From contig CAVOKO010000009.1 of NCBI GenBank assembly GCA_963696525.1, forward strand, positions 1,488,001 through 1,552,000: 64,000 bases of DNA, written 5' to 3'. Below the pieces are notes generated by a model. The model was given only the letters and a program-made list of their open reading frames with translations. It was not told where the DNA came from and searched no databases. This stretch comes from CAWBRT01 sp963696525 (GTDB lineage: Bacteria; Acidobacteriota; Terriglobia; Terriglobales; Acidobacteriaceae). Made by a program: the position numbers and the translations under genes. Positions 43,183 through 51,411 of the stretch are shown piece by piece (within the stretch, counting starts at the first letter, position 1; each line of letters opens with the position of its first letter).

Positions 43183-45669
43183 CTAAAACGTTCCGTGTTC
43201 CGTTCGCCGGATAATATCGTCTTGGAGATCAGGCGACAGATCGACAAAATACGCGCTATACCCGGCTACTCGCACCAGGAGGGCGCGGTATTTTTCCGGA
43301 TTTTTCTGCGCTGCCAGCAAGGTTTCCTTGTTAATGATGTTGAACTGCAAGTGCCACAGCTTCAGATCGATCCACGTCCGTAGAAACGAGACCAGTTTGT
43401 GCGTTCCTTCCTCGCCGGCAACACAGGAGGGACTGAGTTTGACGTTGAGCAACCGCGACGCACGCTCGCGGTAGTTATAGTTCTTGGTCGCGTAGTTGGA
43501 AAGTAGAACCGCCGTCGGGCCATGCACGTCGGCCCCTTGCGATGCCGACGACCCGTCGGCCAGCGGCGTATATGCCTTGCGGCCATTCGGCGTAGCACTG
43601 ACCACCTTGCCGAACGGCACATGCGAAGTGAAGGGCACGAATCTCAGATCGAAGTGTACGCCCAGTTCAGCCGAATACTTCCTGGCGAATTTGAGACCTT
43701 CCAGATCGATTGCCTTGCCGATGCTGTCCGCATATGGGTCGTTATTGCCGTAAGTCGGAACGTGCAGCAGTAGCTGTCGTAAGTATTCCTTGCCTGCAAA
43801 ATCGCAATCTAAAGCTGCAATCAACTCTGCCATGGTCAGCTTTTTCGTCTCAAACACCAGCTTCTTCACGGCAGCGAGCGAGTCAATGACGGTGCCGTAA
43901 CCGATAAACTCGAAATAACCCATATCGATGCCGCCCTCGATCACCGGACTGTGCAAGTCCTTGCAGGCCTTCATACAAAGGTCATGCAAAGCGGATGACA
44001 GCGGAGCGGCGAAATGATTAGGGCGGGAACGAATAATGATATGTTCCTGGATGAACGCATGTTTCAGAAAGTTTGTCTGCTGCGCACAGTAAGCCTTCCA
44101 GAACTCGTCCCAGGATGTGAAGTTGCACGGATCGCCAGTTTGCAGTCCGATGATCTCATCGCCGTAGATCTTCATCCGGCCATTCCGCAGCGTCATCTCC
44201 AAAGCTGCGGCAAAATTAATGTAGGCGCAAGGGCTGGTATAGGTATCACGATTAGGCATGCGGGCTTCGGTGCAACCGGAAACCGCATAGTCGTAGGCTT
44301 CTTCGAGATTCGCTCCCTTGGAAAGCAGCAACGGAATGACTTCCTCGTCGTTGATGAGTTTCGGGAAACCGGAACCTTCTTTGATGGTTTCCGCCACTTC
44401 ATAAAAGTATCGTTGCGGCGCCCGCGAATGCATCCGTGCCGCGAGATCCGGATAGTTCAACGGAAATTCCCGTTTTGACTTAAGAAAAATGTAAGTCAAG
44501 TCATTGGTGGCGTCGGTTCCGTCGGGAGTTTGCCCGCCGACGGTGACCGCTTCCCAGTGCGCATAGCCTTCATTGATTGCGCCGCCAGCCGGCGAGATGT
44601 AAAGGTCGATAAACTGCGCCATGGCGACCCACATGCACTCCAGAAGCTCCGTGGCCTTTTCCGCTGTGAGGCGGCCTTCCGCGATGTCCTTCGCATAGAA
44701 AGGATAAAGATACTGGTCCATGCGGCCGTTGGAAATAATCGTGCCCGTCTTCTGTTCAATGCGGGAGAACATCTGGACGAACCATTGCGACTGCATGGCC
44801 TCATGAAAAGTACGCGCCGGATTCTCCGGTACCCGCCGGCAATGTTCCGCGATGAGCTGCAGCTCCTGACGTCTCTTGGGGTCGGCTTCCCGTGTCGCCA
44901 TGTCCGCAGCCAGATCGGCGTGACGGTGAGCCCAGAGGACGATGGCATCGCACACAATCATGATAGCTTCTAGAAACGGCGCTTTCTCCTGGTTGGCGAC
45001 CGGGCTCAAAGGGTCAAGGGCGTCGAACTTGGCCTTCGCCTCGGCCCGGATGGCCTTGAACCCTCGTTTCAATACCTTGTCATAATCATGTACCCATTGC
45101 AGCGTGGAGCGGAAAGACGCGGTCTCATTGACTATGAACCTGGATTGCAGAGGATTCTGCGGATTATAAGTTAACCTTGTGGTGTCGGCCGGCAAAGCCT
45201 TGGTCAAAGCTTCGTGGAAGGTCTTGCCTTTCCAGTAAGGCGCGATCTGCTCGATGACTGTCTTGGCGTCTTTCTCGGAAATGCTGAAAGGCGATTCTGT
45301 CCGGTAGGGCAACTGTTCAACTGCTAAGTCAAGGAAGTCACCATCCAGTTCCGGATAAACAATGCCGTAGCGTCCTGCACAGCCGGACCTTCCGACTAGT
45401 AATTGGTGATCGTCAATATAGACGGAGATATGTTCCGCAATATGTTTCAGCGCCTTGGCCCAACGGAGGGTAAGGTGTTCGCCCTCGCTCTGGCGCATGG
45501 ATTCGGTAAAAAGAGCAGCCCTTTCCACGTCGATCGTCGGACGCGTGCCCTTGAACGAGTTCAGGATGGCAAAAACCCTTTCTCGTCCGATGTAGCTTTG
45601 AATTCCCTGTTGTTCTTCGAGCACTCGCTGCTCGTGAGGCGATAAGACACAGCATTCTGTCGTTGTCAT
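43183..45669 (-). CDS. islA: Isethionate sulfite-lyase (glycyl radical enzyme)
   Basis: 828 residues. The glycyl radical loop is RVAGYSAYF with G803; the thiyl cysteine and base are C466 and E468 in SGCTEARMPNRD. From memory of the Bilophila IslA structure, sulfonate and substrate contacts are Arg189, Gln193, Arg678, Phe682, with Cys468, Glu470 and Gly805; here R187, Q191 (FRSTLQW), R676, F680 (FDLRFVPF), C466, E468 and G803 sit at the same spacing, all two lower. That agreement separates it from choline, glycerol/propanediol and pyruvate formate-lyase relatives. It cleaves isethionate to acetaldehyde and sulfite and is killed by oxygen once activated. Neighbouring activase, reductase and acetaldehyde dehydrogenase complete the route. 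AAGGAG precedes the ATG. Confidence 0.9.
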   Translation of the reverse strand: MTTTECCVLSPHEQRVLEEQQGIQSYIGRERVFAILNSFKGTRPTIDVERAALFTESMRQSEGEHLTLRWAKALKHIAEHISVYIDDHQLLVGRSGCAGRYGIVYPELDGDFLDLAVEQLPYRTESPFSISEKDAKTVIEQIAPYWKGKTFHEALTKALPADTTRLTYNPQNPLQSRFIVNETASFRSTLQWVHDYDKVLKRGFKAIRAEAKAKFDALDPLSPVANQEKAPFLEAIMIVCDAIVLWAHRHADLAADMATREADPKRRQELQLIAEHCRRVPENPARTFHEAMQSQWFVQMFSRIEQKTGTIISNGRMDQYLYPFYAKDIAEGRLTAEKATELLECMWVAMAQFIDLYISPAGGAINEGYAHWEAVTVGGQTPDGTDATNDLTYIFLKSKREFPLNYPDLAARMHSRAPQRYFYEVAETIKEGSGFPKLINDEEVIPLLLSKGANLEEAYDYAVSGCTEARMPNRDTYTSPCAYINFAAALEMTLRNGRMKIYGDEIIGLQTGDPCNFTSWDEFWKAYCAQQTNFLKHAFIQEHIIIRSRPNHFAAPLSSALHDLCMKACKDLHSPVIEGGIDMGYFEFIGYGTVIDSLAAVKKLVFETKKLTMAELIAALDCDFAGKEYLRQLLLHVPTYGNNDPYADSIGKAIDLEGLKFARKYSAELGVHFDLRFVPFTSHVPFGKVVSATPNGRKAYTPLADGSSASQGADVHGPTAVLLSNYATKNYNYRERASRLLNVKLSPSCVAGEEGTHKLVSFLRTWIDLKLWHLQFNIINKETLLAAQKNPEKYRALLVRVAGYSAYFVDLSPDLQDDIIRRTEHGTF

Positions 45670-45681
45670 AGGCGCTCCTTA

Positions 45682-46833
45682 CTAGTAATTCGCTTGCAGA
45701 ACCTTCTCGACATCCTCTTGGTTCGGCTTTCTGGGATTGTTGCTGATCAATCGGGCAGCTCCCATAGTGGCCTTGGCTAAGGCCGGGATTGCGTCCGATG
45801 GCACGTTGTAGGTGCTTAGTTTGTAAGAAATGTCCATATCATCCAGCAGTCCCTTTACCGCCTTAACGGCGAGCCGGGCGCCTTCAAGATCCGGCATCCC
45901 GTCGGGGTTTTCCCCAAAAGCCTGGGCAATCTGCTTGAATTTCTCGGGAGCGGCCAACAGATTGTATTCCATTACCCACGGGCAGATGAACGCCGTAAGC
46001 AGTCCGTGAGGCAGATGATAGCGCCCACCAATAGCGAGCGCAATCGCGTGGTCCAGTCCGTTCTGGGTGTTGGAAAACGCCATGCCGGCGATGCAGCTCG
46101 CATAAAGCATATTCTCGCGCGCCTGACGATCGTCTCCGTTGGCATACGCTTTGCGGAGGTTCCCGGCAATCATTCGAATTGCCTGAAGATTCAGCGTGTC
46201 TGTAAAGACCGTCGCTCTGATGCCAGTGAAGGATTCGATGGCGTGGACTAGCGCATCCATGCCGGTCATAGCTGTGATATGAGGCGGCAAGCCCAGCGTC
46301 AGTTGCGGATCAAGCATCACGCAACGGGCAAAGAGATGCGGACTGACCACTGCCTTCTTCACATTGTCCCGGTTGTCGGAAAGAACGCTGATCGACGTTA
46401 CTTCGCTACCGGTGCCGGCCGTAGTGGGAATCAAAATCGATGGAACACCGGGATTGGGGACCAGATCCATACCCAAGTAGTCATAGACTGATCCTGGATT
46501 CGTCAGCAGAATCGAGGTCGCTTTGGAGATATCGAGAGAGCTTCCTCCGCCAATACCAACAATCACGTTTGGTTGAAATACCTTTGCCGCCTCGACACTT
46601 CGGCTAACAACCTCGATGCTGGGCTCCGGTTCGACCTCAGCAAATACCTGAAAGGAAAGCTTGGCCTCATCGAGGATCCTGGTGACGGGATCAAGAAGTC
46701 CAGCAGCCTTGACCCCAGGATCGGTGATTACCAGCACCTTGGACCCGTGGAGACGCTTGATCTCTCCCGCCAGTTCCTCCAGGCAGCCAAATCCATAAAC
46801 AATTCTGTCGACCGTATTGAATGATGAAAACAT
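45682..46833 (-). CDS. Fe-type (group III) alcohol dehydrogenase, likely sulfoacetaldehyde reductase
   Basis: 383 residues. NAD(H) motif IVGIGGGSSLDISKA (91-105) and metal ligands D193 and H197 (GMDALVHAIE), H262 (GLDHAIA) and H276 (HLPHG) are all present. In taurine-fermenting Bilophila, SarD, a member of this family, reduces sulfoacetaldehyde to isethionate with NADH; position immediately ahead of islA (12 bases) supports the same role here, though family alone would also allow ethanol dehydrogenase activity that removes acetaldehyde. It is the first gene of the lyase operon and carries GGGGGA ahead of the ATG. A sigma-54-type promoter is proposed upstream. Confidence 0.85.
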   Translation of the reverse strand: MFSSFNTVDRIVYGFGCLEELAGEIKRLHGSKVLVITDPGVKAAGLLDPVTRILDEAKLSFQVFAEVEPEPSIEVVSRSVEAAKVFQPNVIVGIGGGSSLDISKATSILLTNPGSVYDYLGMDLVPNPGVPSILIPTTAGTGSEVTSISVLSDNRDNVKKAVVSPHLFARCVMLDPQLTLGLPPHITAMTGMDALVHAIESFTGIRATVFTDTLNLQAIRMIAGNLRKAYANGDDRQARENMLYASCIAGMAFSNTQNGLDHAIALAIGGRYHLPHGLLTAFICPWVMEYNLLAAPEKFKQIAQAFGENPDGMPDLEGARLAVKAVKGLLDDMDISYKLSTYNVPSDAIPALAKATMGAARLISNNPRKPNQEDVEKVLQANY

Positions 46834-47722
46834 GTTTCCAATCCCCCACTACTACAGTCAGGTGCTTGCATCTAGCCAGGTAACAAACTGCCTCTTACAA
46901 CCGGGAAAGATTCACTCCCCACATAATGCCTATCATAGTAGCCCGCCTGATTCTTCGCATTTTCCACCAGGCATGGTCGCAACCGATGCTTCGCCAGCCG
47001 GCATTTCAGGTTAGACCATGTGCTCCTGTCACCGCCGTCTTCATTGCCAGTACCGATTGATTATGCGTACATTTCGCTGCATGTCAGATGCCATTTGTGG
47101 GGCAGCGCTGGCCTCCGCATCGACTCCCCTTGGGAGAGGTGCTCCCATGGCCCCGGTCGCGGGCGGAGCAGGCCCTTTGGTGACACTAACTACCCCCTCC
47201 CCTCCAGCTTCGCCAAAAACCGGGCGGACAAGGGACATCGTTCCCTGCTATCAGGACATACTCGCCAAGAACGGGCTTTTCTGTCCGAAAACCCTTACAT
47301 GTCTGGTTTTCTGGAAAAAACACCGACCCGTTTATCGAGCCAGCAACGGAAAGAATCTCTTTTTCAAAGAAACTGCGAAGAGAATAGGATCCATGCGGCC
47401 ATTGTCTGTCTTGATATTAGCACTACCGTACACTGGCAAGCGCTTCTTAATCGTGGGCTTCCGGCGTCTCGGGCGGCCTGAAAGCGCTCCTTAGTACCAG
47501 CGGTCCAGCGTGCTTGACGCCGCGCTCCTCGTTCGGCTCCGGGTCCTTCTCTCCAATCGGGAGCCGAAGAAGAACGGCCACACGCAGACCCTAGAGCTTG
47601 TTCATAAACCGAAGTTAGAGGAGACGGCGAATCACCTCAGGGGCTAAAGCCCTCACTCTTGTTGGCTCTGGACGGCGCGGCTAAAGCCGCGCCCCTTCAA
47701 AGGACCATTTATGAAACAAGTT
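46834..47722. other. Upstream region of the isethionate operon: promoter candidates and a MITE-like element
   Basis: The 889 bases between the sigma-54 regulator and the alcohol dehydrogenase gene hold no supported gene; two overlapping plus-strand frames near 47018-47494 have no family and shifting composition. The stretch contains a sigma-54-like promoter at 47078-47094, a dyad TTGGGAG / CTCCCAT at about 47128-47147 that may bind the activator, and a 135-base element with inverted ends at 47591-47725. Confidence 0.5.
47078..47094 (-). promoter_or_regulatory. Sigma-54-type promoter candidate for the isethionate operon
   Basis: On the minus strand ATGGCATCTGACATGCA fits the -24/-12 consensus TGGCAC-N5-TTGCA with GG and GC ten bases apart and only the first base of the TTGC block and the CG after TGGCA changed. 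It points to the alcohol dehydrogenase/islA operon, leaving a leader of about 230 bases. A weaker candidate at 46863-46879 is nearer the gene. Confidence 0.45.
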
Positions 47723-47725
47723 CTA
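47591..47725. mobile_element. MITE-like element of about 135 bases with terminal inverted repeats
   Basis: The left end CTAGAGCTTGTTCATAAA (47591-47608) matches the reverse complement of the right end, CTAGAACTTGTTTCATAAA (47707-47725), with one substitution and one indel. Inside are two REP-like hairpins, GGGCT-AA-AGCCC and GCGCGGC-TAAA-GCCGCGC. The right half (GCGGCTAAAGCCGCG, CTTCAAAG, ATTTATG, AGTTCT) recurs at 62982-63036. It encodes nothing, so it would be mobilised in trans. Confidence 0.6.
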
Positions 47726-49165
47726 GTAACCAACTCTAGAGTGCGGCTGTCCATTCCTGGATAACTGGTATTTGTTCAGCTTCTCATAGAGCGTCGCTCT
47801 GGAGATACTCAGGCTCTTGGCGCACCGAACTATATTCCACCGGTTTTCCTCTAATACCGTCAGGAGCAACATCTTCTCGTTTTCTTCGTGGAACTGTGAA
47901 AGAGACGTCTTGAAGTGGCGAGTATTAAGGTCAGGTTTCCCGATCAATGCTTCATGCGATGAATTGACGAACTGGGCTGGGAGGTCGCCAACGTCGATCA
48001 CTCCATCTTTGCACATGCTCAAGGCCCGCTCGACTACGTTCTTTAGTTCTCTAACATTGCCTGGCCAGCTATAGTTGAGCAGCACGCCCATAGCCCTTCT
48101 CGAACAGGTAATATGAGCTTGGCCCATGCGGTCGAGGAGGTGCCGAACCAAGATGGGAATGTCATCGATCCTCTCGCACAGAGAAGGAACGTTAATCGTC
48201 ATGGCGTTGAATCTGTAATAAAGGTCTTCACGGAATGTACCGTTGTGGAACATTTCCTCAAGATCGCGGTTGGTTGCTACTACCAACCGGAAATCAACGC
48301 TATGGGGCTTGGTGCTGCCCACACGGCACACAACCTTGTCTTCCAGAACTCTCAGCACCTTGACTTGGGCGCTTAGAGGCATGTCGCCGATTTCATCCAG
48401 GAACAACGTTCCTTTGTCCGCAAGCTCCAGGAATCCGATCTTCCCTTCCTTGCGCGCCCCGGTAAACGCCCCGGGGGCGTACCCGAACAGCTCAGATTCA
48501 AGCAGGTCCGGAGGAATGGCGGCGCAATTGATACTTACAAAGGGATAAGGGCTACGGGGACTTTCCTGGTGCAAGGCGTGGGAAAACAATTCCTTGCCCG
48601 TCCCGGTGGGTCCCATGATCAGGACCGGCGAATCGCTTTTAGCGTAGTGTCTTACCAGCTCCTTGGCTCTGACGATCGCCGCACTTTGTCCGTGGATGTT
48701 CGCCAGCGAGTATTTCGCGGAGAGGGCGCTATCAATCTTCAGTTTGCAGAGGTCCACCTTCTCCTCGAGCTGTACGATCCTCTGCGCCACCTGCTTCAGT
48801 TCTTTAGCATCTCCGAAGAGGGACTGGGAAATAGCGCCTATCACCTTTCCATCCGGAGACTTGACTGGCAAGCGATTTACCACGATCGTCCGAATTCCGG
48901 CTTTGGTAGGCAGCTCGCACTTGTCGCCCATTTCGGCCTGCCCGGACGCCATCACCAATCTAAGCCTAGAATCAGGAATCAAATCCGTGATTGGCCGCCC
49001 GGTCGCTTCGTTGGGGTCCACGCCAAGATACTTAGCATAAGTTTTATTAATAAAGCGGATAATGCAATCGGTGTCACAGAAGATGAGTCCGGTGGGAATA
49101 TTCTGGACGATGAGCCCCAGAACTTCTTTTTCGGTCCTGGCCAATGTTGGCGACCTCGACACCAT
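47723..49165 (-). CDS. Sigma-54-dependent transcriptional activator (PAS-AAA+-Fis)
   Basis: 480 residues from the ATG at 49165, chosen for AGGGG 4 bases ahead; a start 6 codons earlier lacks a site. A PAS domain (about 15-120, IVQNIPTGLIFCDTDCIIRFINKTYAKYLGV) replaces a receiver domain, so it probably senses a small ligand or redox state. The AAA+ domain has Walker A GPTGTGKE, the sigma-54 contact loop ESELFGYAPGAFTGA, Walker B GTLFLDEIGD and the arginine-finger region FREDLYYRFNAM. The Fis-type HTH (NIVRCAKSLSISRATLYEKL) ends the protein. It lies between the two sulfonate transcription groups, next to a near-consensus sigma-54 promoter. Confidence 0.93.
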   Translation of the reverse strand: MVSRSPTLARTEKEVLGLIVQNIPTGLIFCDTDCIIRFINKTYAKYLGVDPNEATGRPITDLIPDSRLRLVMASGQAEMGDKCELPTKAGIRTIVVNRLPVKSPDGKVIGAISQSLFGDAKELKQVAQRIVQLEEKVDLCKLKIDSALSAKYSLANIHGQSAAIVRAKELVRHYAKSDSPVLIMGPTGTGKELFSHALHQESPRSPYPFVSINCAAIPPDLLESELFGYAPGAFTGARKEGKIGFLELADKGTLFLDEIGDMPLSAQVKVLRVLEDKVVCRVGSTKPHSVDFRLVVATNRDLEEMFHNGTFREDLYYRFNAMTINVPSLCERIDDIPILVRHLLDRMGQAHITCSRRAMGVLLNYSWPGNVRELKNVVERALSMCKDGVIDVGDLPAQFVNSSHEALIGKPDLNTRHFKTSLSQFHEENEKMLLLTVLEENRWNIVRCAKSLSISRATLYEKLNKYQLSRNGQPHSRVGY

Positions 49166-49882
49166 TGCACCCCTGTTCCTCATGCTAGTGAGACAAGTGG
49201 TAAAGATTCCAAGAGCACTCTTTCGCGTACTTTAACACAGTGTCCAGACACACCGGTAGGCGAAAAGTGCCTACCGTAGCGATCGCTTCTTGCCGGCATT
49301 TCCTTTGCTCCGCGCCATCGATGGGCGACTCCAAAGCCTCCCCGGGTTGAGCCCCGATAAACAGGTCGAAAATGCTGGTAAGTTGTTGAAAATATAACTA
49401 TGACCACGTACCCCAGCTTCGTGTTTCCTTCTCCGGAGTCTTATTCGTCGGTCAGGTCAATTGGGTCTCGAAAAGTCGTCAATGACACCCTTTTTCAAGT
49501 GCAGCCGCCGCGTCCGAGAATTCCTAGGAGAATGGATGCCCTTGGGTTGCAGCAGCAAAATAACCGGCCAGCGGGAACGGAACACCGAGCTGTTCAGTAA
49601 ACCGCTTGCCGGCGCGCTTCTTCGATCGCAACCATCGCACGGAACCACTCTGGTGCAAGCATGCCGGGCATATGCGCGTTTCGACGGACCACGGGAGAGA
49701 CAAAGCAGCGAGCGTGAATCCGCGCTCGATGCTTCCACCCTGTCAGGAATTGGGCTCATCGCCGCAAAATGAGACAACGCCCTCGTACGTTCTCACTCAA
49801 CCGACATGTAAGGAAATCCTGACACTAAAGAGGAAGACCGGCTGAAGGACGCGACGTTCCTACATCGGTTGGCTTTGCATAA

Positions 49883-49902
49883 ACCGTTTCCTGCGAAACA
49901 GT
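49883..49902. promoter_or_regulatory. Inverted repeat, likely activator binding site
   Basis: AACCGTTTC-CTGC-GAAACAGTT is a 9-base dyad with one mismatched position per arm, centred about 40 bases ahead of the -24 box. Fis-type HTH activators bind such dyads upstream of sigma-54 promoters; the activator gene is adjacent. Confidence 0.55.
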
Positions 49903-49931
49903 TCCGCGCAGCATCGTGGCTCATCACATCA

Positions 49932-49948
49932 TTGGCAATGGAGTTGCA
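49932..49948 (+). promoter_or_regulatory. Sigma-54 promoter of the taurine aminotransferase operon
   Basis: TTGGCAATGGAGTTGCA matches YTGGCACGrNNNTTGCW, with GG and GC exactly ten bases apart and both conserved blocks intact (TTGGCA and TTGCA). Transcription should start near 49960, leaving a leader of about 90 bases before the chosen ATG. Confidence 0.8.
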
Positions 49949-50049
49949 CTTGTATAAAACGCTTTCTTAAGATATACAACCGATATCCAACGCATAATGG
50001 TTTCATGGGTGCGCAAGGGACTATTTGCGCAGAGGGGCGTGGCGTATCA

Positions 50050-51411
50050 ATGCAAAGTACAAAGAGTGGTCTTAACGTGGACATTATCAAACAAGACGAG
50101 GTAGAGCACGTCCTCTATCCTTGGGTGGCTCAGAAGGGACTGAGCCCACTAGTCGTCGACCACGCTGCCGGCAAGTACTTCTACGACAGCTCCGGCAAAC
50201 AATACCTCGACTTTTCCTCTCAGTTCGTGTTCAGCAACCTGGGACACGCGGACGAGCGCATGGCGGATGCCATCTCGCGGCAGGCCAGAACGATGGAGAA
50301 CGCGGCGTCTTCCTTCGCCACTGAACCCAAAGCGCGACTTGCGAAGCTTTTGGCCGAAATCACGCCGGGAGACATCACGAAATCGTACTTCTCCACGAGC
50401 GGTGCCGAGGCGAACGAGGGGGCGATCAAGCTAGCGCGCATGGCTACCGGGAAGGAGAAGATCATCGCGCGGTGGGGAGGGTACCATGGGTCTACCTTTG
50501 GGGCCATGGCGATCTCGAACGACTACCGCAACTGGGCCTGCGAGCCCTCCATCCCCGGTGTGGTCCATTGCTTGGGCCCGTACTGTTATCGATGCCCGAT
50601 GAAAGCGACCTATCCCAGTTGCGATTTGGCCTGCGCCGCGCACGTGGAGGAGGTGGTGCGCTTCGAGGGGCGGGAGAAGCGGGTGGCGGCCTTCATCTCG
50701 GAGCCCATCGTCGGGGCCAACGGGATCATCGTTCCTCCAGATGGATATTGGCAAAAAATCCGAGAGATTTGCGACAAGTACGGAATGCTCCTGATGGTAG
50801 ACGAAGTGATGACGGGCTTCGGGCGGACCGGGAAGTGGTTCGCCATCGAGCACTGGGGCGTGGTGCCCGATGTCATCACGATGGCCAAGGGCATCACGGC
50901 CGGCTATGTCCCCCTGGGAGCCACCAGCATGCGGGGATGGGTAGCGAAAGAGTTCGAGAGTAAGCAGTGGGTGCACGGCCACACGTATAGCGGGCATACC
51001 CTGGCCATGGCTGCGGCGGTTACGGCCATCGAAATCTACAAGAGCGATGGGTTGATCGAGCGGGCAGCGGAGATGGGCGTGTATCTGATGGAAAAGGCGC
51101 TGGAACTTCAGGAGAAGCACAGAAGCATTGGGGACGTGCGCGGCAAAGGCCTCTTCGTGGGGCTGGAGCTGGTCAAGAGCCGCAAGACCAAGGAGCCCGT
51201 CCACGACCCGTGGTTCGAGGGGCCGAGGCCGCCCACGGCCAAGCTGAAGGTGCTCGGGCAGGCGCTTCAGCAAGGGGTCTACTGCTTGCCGGGGCAGACC
51301 AGCGTGATCATGATGGCGCCGCCCCTCACCATCACGAAGGACGAGATCGATTTTGCCATGAACGTCTTTGACAAGGCACTGGGCATCGCGGATGCAGAGA
51401 CGTGCGAATGA
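50050..51411 (+). CDS. tpa: Class III aminotransferase, likely taurine--pyruvate aminotransferase
   Basis: 453 residues from the ATG at 50050; an ATG at 50005 adds 15 residues but has no ribosome-binding site. Class III fold: SGAEANEGAIKLAR for the PLP phosphate loop, GGYHGSTFGA, the aspartate in LLMVDEVMTGFGRTG, the PLP lysine in VITMAKGITAGYVPLGA and the late TYSGHTLAMAA. The insert LGPYCYRCPMKATYPSCDLACA is shared with Tpa and related beta-alanine/taurine transaminases. Tpa converts taurine and pyruvate to sulfoacetaldehyde and alanine, feeding the reductase and islA encoded to the left. The gene lies behind a sigma-54 promoter and overlaps the following ATPase gene by 4 bases. Confidence 0.82.
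   Translation: MQSTKSGLNVDIIKQDEVEHVLYPWVAQKGLSPLVVDHAAGKYFYDSSGKQYLDFSSQFVFSNLGHADERMADAISRQARTMENAASSFATEPKARLAKLLAEITPGDITKSYFSTSGAEANEGAIKLARMATGKEKIIARWGGYHGSTFGAMAISNDYRNWACEPSIPGVVHCLGPYCYRCPMKATYPSCDLACAAHVEEVVRFEGREKRVAAFISEPIVGANGIIVPPDGYWQKIREICDKYGMLLMVDEVMTGFGRTGKWFAIEHWGVVPDVITMAKGITAGYVPLGATSMRGWVAKEFESKQWVHGHTYSGHTLAMAAAVTAIEIYKSDGLIERAAEMGVYLMEKALELQEKHRSIGDVRGKGLFVGLELVKSRKTKEPVHDPWFEGPRPPTAKLKVLGQALQQGVYCLPGQTSVIMMAPPLTITKDEIDFAMNVFDKALGIADAETCE

Larger units (their letters stand above)
49166..50049. other. Divergent control region between the activator and the taurine operon
   Basis: The 884 bases contain no supported gene. On the right side it holds an inverted repeat at 49883-49902 and a near-perfect sigma-54 promoter at 49932-49948, both pointing to the aminotransferase operon. 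The left part, to about 49780, has plus- and minus-strand frames without recognisable product. Confidence 0.6.

Noticed and set aside
43183..45669. The glycyl radical enzyme as choline lyase, propanediol dehydratase or pyruvate formate-lyase
   Set aside because: The residues for sulfonate binding are in place and neighbours fit taurine/isethionate use; choline and diol loci would have other partners and usually shell genes.
46863..46879. A second sigma-54-like site, CTGGCTAGATGCAAGCA on the minus strand
   Set aside because: GG and GC spacing is right but the TTGC block is AAGC and the AC after TGGC is lost; the site at 47078 fits better.
47018..47494. Two overlapping plus-strand frames upstream of the alcohol dehydrogenase
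   Set aside because: No ribosome-binding site, no family and basic low-complexity composition; the region is better explained as promoter and repeat.
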